Positions 8,201-10,069 of a DNA stretch of 10,069 bases are shown here, in pieces; position 1 is the stretch's first letter; every line of letters starts with the position of its first letter. The position numbers and the translations under genes are program-made. The stretch is from Acidobacteriota bacterium (GTDB lineage: Bacteria; Acidobacteriota; Terriglobia; Terriglobales; Acidobacteriaceae): contig JAGWML010000105.1 in assembly GCA_028873155.1 (NCBI GenBank), positions 1 through 10,069 on the forward strand, written 5' to 3'. The notes beneath the pieces were generated by a model. That model ran no database searches. It had not been told where the DNA came from and saw only the letters and a program-made list of their open reading frames with translations.

Positions 8201-8429
8201 GCGCGGGCTCTACATCCAGGTGGGGCAGGCGGACGCTGCGCCCACGCAGGCACAGGAGATTGCGCGGAAACACATGGCCCATGAGTGGTATGAGGTCCAG
8301 GAAAAGTGGGAGCCAATTAAGGATCAGACGATTCCGGCGGTGAATCGCACGCTGCGCGAGGTGCACATACATGAGATCGATCGGACGCAGCAGCCCACTG
8401 AGATGCCGTCGAGCGGAGATGAAGACTGA
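5214..8429 (+). CDS. Secreted Asp-box (BNR/sortilin-type) beta-propeller protein
   Basis: Exported protein of about 1071 residues. The TTG start at 5214 yields a signal peptide: basic SRRFAYRN, hydrophobic AAFTFAIIACFLSTSV, cleavage near LEA-QQ. Eleven Asp-box motifs follow between residues about 73 and 694, for example VWKSTDFGRTW, IYRSTDGGKTW, LFKSTDGGETW, LFLTRDSGKTW and VWVSLDDGSTW. That number suggests two tandem beta-propellers, as in VPS10/sortilin and GH74 proteins. Residues about 715-900 resemble an Ig/FlgD-like beta domain (VTLEIVNAGNNVVRRY, PGMHRWVWDLH, GHYTVRLTVDGK). The last 150 or so residues are charged and probably helical. Proteins of this architecture are common in Acidobacteria and often called 'glycosyl hydrolase', but I see no established catalytic signature, so glycan binding, hydrolysis or a structural role all remain open. 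It lies 55 bases after the kinase and 25 before the oxidoreductase, so it is probably co-transcribed. Confidence 0.8.
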   Translation: MPASRRFAYRNAAFTFAIIACFLSTSVLEAQQPLMPDLHWRLVGPFRGGRTRAASGVASEPNVFYVGQVDGGVWKSTDFGRTWQPIFDQQPTQSIGAIAVAPSDPNVVYVASGEGLHRPDLSVGDGIYRSPDAGKTWEHLGLREGEQIPALAVDPHDPNRLFAAVLGHPYGPNAERGIYRSTDGGKTWKQVLYKDANTGGSDVVIDPTHPDVVYAALWEDRLGPWEDGNEYSGTHGGLFKSTDGGETWRALTKGLPADLVQINVAIAASQSSRLYATVSTTHEGGYESGDGLGVYRSDDAGESWYRVTQDARPAMKIGGGDLPVPAVDPKNPDVVYSASIVTMRSADGGKTWIGLRGAPGGDDYQNLWINPLDPRIILLVSDQGALVTVNSGETWSSWYNQPTAQLYHVAVTNTFPYQICAGQQESGSVCIASRGNDGAITMREWHPAGIIEYGYAAPDPLHPEIVYGAGRTEVSRFDMRTGQTQNVTPAPEHEYGIHADRTEPILFSPVDPHLLFYAANRLFLTRDSGKTWQSISPDLAREHAGQPASLQPLADKEQARRRGAIYSVAASFKNANTVWAGTDDGLVWITRDLGKTWMNITPPALTPWSKVTQISASRFDENAAYISVSRFRVDDLHPYIYRTHDGGATWQAIAAGLPESAPVNTVREDPARKGMLYAGTETGVWVSLDDGSTWRSIEYNLPHTSMRDLLVHDDDLIVATHGRSFWVLDDVAPLRQMDAREAQAGPYLFAPSTAVRVRRSTYTDTPMPPDEPMGQNPPDGAVIDYMLPANVHGPVTLEIVNAGNNVVRRYASDDKPEATEEELAKQLIPLYWLRMPATLPGTPGMHRWVWDLHEAQPESTHYEYPIAAVPHDTPRVPQGALALPGHYTVRLTVDGKTLTAPLTVTMDPRVTVSPADLAAEHDAETEMAGLMTASAKAALEAHSAREQVEKLLPDAAADAKKPLQSLNDALHLLLDGKPAAEGAEAVPGLDEVAGDVRGLYIQVGQADAAPTQAQEIARKHMAHEWYEVQEKWEPIKDQTIPAVNRTLREVHIHEIDRTQQPTEMPSSGDED

Positions 8430-8454
8430 GGCACGCGAGCGGTAGGATAGCCGT

Positions 8455-9465
8455 ATGAGCAAAAAACTTCGCTGGGGTGTGTTGAGTACGGCTGCGATCG
8501 GGACACGTAAGGTGTTGCCCGCGATGCAGCAGGGTCAGTACACGACCGTGGATGCAATTGCGTCGCGCGATCTGAGCCGTGCGCAAGCCGTGGCGGCCAA
8601 ACTGGGAATTGCGCGCGCGTATGGCTCCTACGAGGAGCTGCTGGCCGATCCCGAGATTGACGCGATCTACAATCCGCTGCCCAACCAGCTGCACGTGCCG
8701 TGGACGATCAAGGCGGCGGAGGCGGGCAAGCACGTGCTCTGTGAAAAGCCGCTGAGCCTCACGGTGGCTGAGGCGGAGACGCTGCTGGAAGTGCGGGCAC
8801 GGACGGGCGTGCACATCGGCGAAGCGTTCATGATCCGCAGTCATCCGCAGTGGCGGCGCGTGCGCGAACTGCTGCAGCAGGGCAAGATCGGCGAACTGCG
8901 AGCGGTGGCGGGATTCTTCAGCTACTACAACGTGGACGCCGCGAATATCCGCAACCAGATCGAATGCGGTGGCGGGGCGTTACTGGATATTGGCTGTTAC
9001 CTGATTCACACCGCGCGGTATGGATTTGGCGAGGAGCCGGTGCGCGTGGTGGCAGCCATTGACCGCGACCCGGAGATGAAGACTGACCGTCTGACTTCTG
9101 CGGTCATGGAATTCCCGAGCGGGCACGCCATCTTCACGTGCAGCACGCAGCTTGCGCCGTACCAGAAGGTGCAGTTCCTGGGGACGCGGGGGCGGATTGA
9201 GGTTGAGATTCCGTTCAACGCACCGCCGGATCGGGCGATGCGCATTTTCGTGGACTCGACCGGGGACCTGAGCGGCAGTGGCGTCACGACGGAGACCTTC
9301 CCGGTGTGCGACCAGTACACAAGGCAGGGGGATGATTTCTCGCGGGCCGTGCTGGAGGATGGCCAGGTACCGGTGCCGCTGGAGGAAGCGATTCTGAATA
9401 TGGGCGTAATCGAGGCGGTCTTTGAGTCGGCGAGTAACGGCCAATGGACGGAGCCACGACGGTAG
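8455..9465 (+). CDS. Gfo/Idh/MocA family NAD(P)-dependent oxidoreductase
   Basis: Predicted cytoplasmic dehydrogenase or reductase of 336 residues, without a signal peptide. The N-terminal Rossmann domain starts with WGVLSTAAIG (7-16), the variant dinucleotide loop of the branch containing D-xylose 1-dehydrogenase, glucose-fructose oxidoreductase and dimeric dihydrodiol dehydrogenase. CEKPLSL (96-102) carries the family's catalytic Lys (K98). GGGALLDIGCYLIH (172-185) supplies D178 and Y182, in the spacing of the catalytic Asp/Tyr of dihydrodiol dehydrogenase. The C-terminal alpha/beta domain (about 125-330) forms the substrate site. The ATG at 8455 has AGGA (8444-8447) 7 bases upstream, and the length is normal. 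As the last gene of the cluster it might oxidise or reduce a sugar released by the upstream enzymes, but the substrate cannot be deduced. It lacks the TAT signal and length expected of GH109 glycosidases, which share this fold. Confidence 0.85.
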   Translation: MSKKLRWGVLSTAAIGTRKVLPAMQQGQYTTVDAIASRDLSRAQAVAAKLGIARAYGSYEELLADPEIDAIYNPLPNQLHVPWTIKAAEAGKHVLCEKPLSLTVAEAETLLEVRARTGVHIGEAFMIRSHPQWRRVRELLQQGKIGELRAVAGFFSYYNVDAANIRNQIECGGGALLDIGCYLIHTARYGFGEEPVRVVAAIDRDPEMKTDRLTSAVMEFPSGHAIFTCSTQLAPYQKVQFLGTRGRIEVEIPFNAPPDRAMRIFVDSTGDLSGSGVTTETFPVCDQYTRQGDDFSRAVLEDGQVPVPLEEAILNMGVIEAVFESASNGQWTEPRR

Positions 9466-9482
9466 AGGATGAGTAAGGGGTG

Positions 9483-9503
9483 GGCCCGGGCGAAGGCCGG
9501 GCC
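9483..9503 (+). terminator. GC-rich hairpin after the oxidoreductase gene (possible operon terminator)
   Basis: GGCCCGG (9483-9489) pairs perfectly with CCGGGCC (9497-9503) across a seven-base loop, 17 bases after the oxidoreductase stop. The position suits the end of the operon. No clear T-run follows (only TTTCT some 17 bases on), so it may be a termination or RNA-stability structure rather than a textbook intrinsic terminator. Confidence 0.45.
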
Positions 9504-9553
9504 GGTCGCAGCTTCAGGCATTTCTCAATGAGGTGAATCGGGCCTGGAACTGC

Positions 9554-9577
9554 TGCCTGTGAAGGCATGTGAATTTT
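9554..9577 (+). terminator. Small hairpin with short T-run in the intergenic region
   Basis: TGCCT (9554-9558) and AGGCA (9563-9567) form a five-base-pair stem with a GTGA loop, followed after six bases by TTTT. It is weak as a terminator and could be a back-up to the stronger hairpin upstream. Confidence 0.2.
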
Positions 9578-9620
9578 GGACGGTAGCCAGGGACGGAATT
9601 GTTCTATTTCAAAATGATGA

Positions 9621-9647
9621 TTCTAAATAAGTTATTCTGTTCTAAAT
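9621..9647 (+). repeat. TTCTAAAT direct repeat flanking an AATAA/TTATT inverted repeat
   Basis: TTCTAAAT occurs at 9621-9628 and again at 9640-9647, 19 bases apart. Between and overlapping them is AATAA-G-TTATT (9626-9636), a near-perfect palindrome. The stretch is strikingly AT-rich beside a GC-rich operon. It could be an operator or an AT-rich promoter core (TTGTTC at 9599-9604 is a possible -35 partner), or a junction scar. No function can be assigned. Confidence 0.35.
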
Positions 9648-9648
9648 G

Positions 9649-9712
9649 ACGCGAGAAACGCACGAACCTATCAATACGCGGATTCCGAGTACGCGAGAGT
9701 ACACGCGTTTTT
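9649..9712 (+). repeat. Cluster of ACGCG boxes ending in a small hairpin with T-run
   Basis: ACGCG occurs at 9649, 9676, 9691 and 9703, and the longer ACGCGAGA occurs twice (9649-9656 and 9691-9698). GAGTAC is repeated at 9687 and 9697. ACGCG (9691-9695) and CGCGT (9704-9708) can pair and are followed by TTTTT (9708-9712), giving a weak + strand terminator-like structure just before the 3' end of the convergent gene. The short repeat length allows chance, so this is a tentative entry. Confidence 0.3.
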
Positions 9713-9716
9713 GTAC

Positions 9717-10069
9717 CTATAACAGCTCTCTACGCTGCGTTGCTTTGATCAACTTATTGTTCACTTCGACCGAAGTTTCTTTGCAACGATTACAGAGATG
9801 GTAGCCGTACAGTTCATCCGAATGGTATCCCTGATACCCCTGCAATATCAGCTCACGACTCTTGCAATGTGGACACCTGAAAAATAACCAGTGGCGAACC
9901 GTCGCGAAAAAGCGGCCCAATGCCACGAGGGATTGCCTCAAGAAAAAGTACAAAAGATAATACGCGCCCGCTCCGCCCAAGAGTGCCAGTTTGTTTATTG
10001 GTGTGAGCCACAACCCAAGCACGACGAGAATCAACGGAACGATGATTTTCGCGTCATCCTTGTCGAAGT
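9717..10069 (-). CDS. Small membrane protein with C-terminal zinc-ribbon-like domain, 5' end outside window
   Basis: I do not recognise a named family. The frame is open from the right edge, with no in-frame ATG visible; a TTG at 10032-10034 lies inside a hydrophobic run, so the true start is probably beyond the window. The visible 116 residues begin with charged FDKDDAK. Two hydrophobic segments follow (IIVPLILVVLGLWL and LALLGGAGAYYLLYFFL), consistent with a membrane hairpin. After an arginine-containing linker come CPHC (codons near 9864-9875) and CNRC (9783-9794), separated by 23 residues. This C-x2-C...C-x2-C arrangement fits a zinc ribbon, presumably cytoplasmic. The tail is basic (KLIKATQRRELL). 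It converges on the operon, and its DNA is clearly less GC-rich than the genes to its left, which could reflect horizontal transfer. Function unknown. Confidence 0.65.
   Translation of the reverse strand, partial: FDKDDAKIIVPLILVVLGLWLTPINKLALLGGAGAYYLLYFFLRQSLVALGRFFATVRHWLFFRCPHCKSRELILQGYQGYHSDELYGYHLCNRCKETSVEVNNKLIKATQRRELL

Noticed and set aside
8443..8448. TAGGAT as a -10 box before the oxidoreductase gene
   Set aside because: Only 4 of 6 positions match the consensus and no -35 element is seen at the right distance. The overlapping AGGA is better read as the ribosome-binding site.
8455..9465. Possibility that the Gfo/Idh/MocA protein is a GH109 alpha-N-acetylgalactosaminidase, which would fit the operon
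   Set aside because: GH109 enzymes are longer and exported by a TAT signal. This protein has neither, and its Lys/Asp/Tyr pattern fits the dihydrodiol/xylose dehydrogenase branch.
9646..9804. 52-codon + strand frame starting at ATG 9646 in the AT-rich region
   Set aside because: No Shine-Dalgarno is visible, and its second half is antisense to the zinc-ribbon codons of the - strand gene. No motif supports it.
1..10069. CRISPR arrays, tRNA or rRNA genes, transposases, integrases
   Set aside because: No regularly spaced repeats, cloverleaf-like segments or mobility-protein motifs were found on either strand.

Overview
The window looks like chromosomal DNA of an acidobacterium, most likely class Terriglobia (Terriglobus, Granulicella, Edaphobacter and relatives). 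This is inferred from three things: the GC-rich coding style, the Ig-like repeat surface protein with an embedded transmembrane/CGGGG segment, and the roughly 1070-residue Asp-box propeller protein. All three are familiar in that group. No rRNA or tRNA gene is present to confirm it.

Layout: (1) 2-1078, the 3' end of a cell-surface protein made of Ig-like repeats. (2) 1138-9465, five genes on the + strand, packed as one probable operon: a secreted clan GH-D alpha-glycosidase, a sugar-1-phosphate nucleotidyltransferase, a NahK-like anomeric N-acetylhexosamine kinase, a secreted Asp-box (BNR/sortilin-type) propeller protein and a cytoplasmic Gfo/Idh/MocA oxidoreductase. The first three are joined by two 4-base ATGA overlaps; the last two follow gaps of 55 and 25 bases. 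(3) 9466-9716, an intergenic stretch that changes from GC-rich to AT-rich and holds short hairpins and direct repeats. (4) 9717-10069, on the - strand, the 3' part of a gene for a small membrane protein with a zinc-ribbon-like domain, in visibly less GC-rich DNA.

How the genes may work together: the glycosidase has GH27-like catalytic signatures (KFDG and WR..DD). Where human alpha-galactosidase A has E-W-P-L it has T-W-P-S, closer to the S-W-P-A of alpha-N-acetylgalactosaminidase. The two genes translationally coupled to it could turn a released N-acetylhexosamine into HexNAc-1-phosphate and then a UDP-sugar. The simplest reading is a compact GalNAc (or other HexNAc) release-and-salvage operon that bypasses the 6-phosphate route. 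The roles of the propeller protein and the oxidoreductase are not clear. No transporter or transcriptional regulator lies inside the window.
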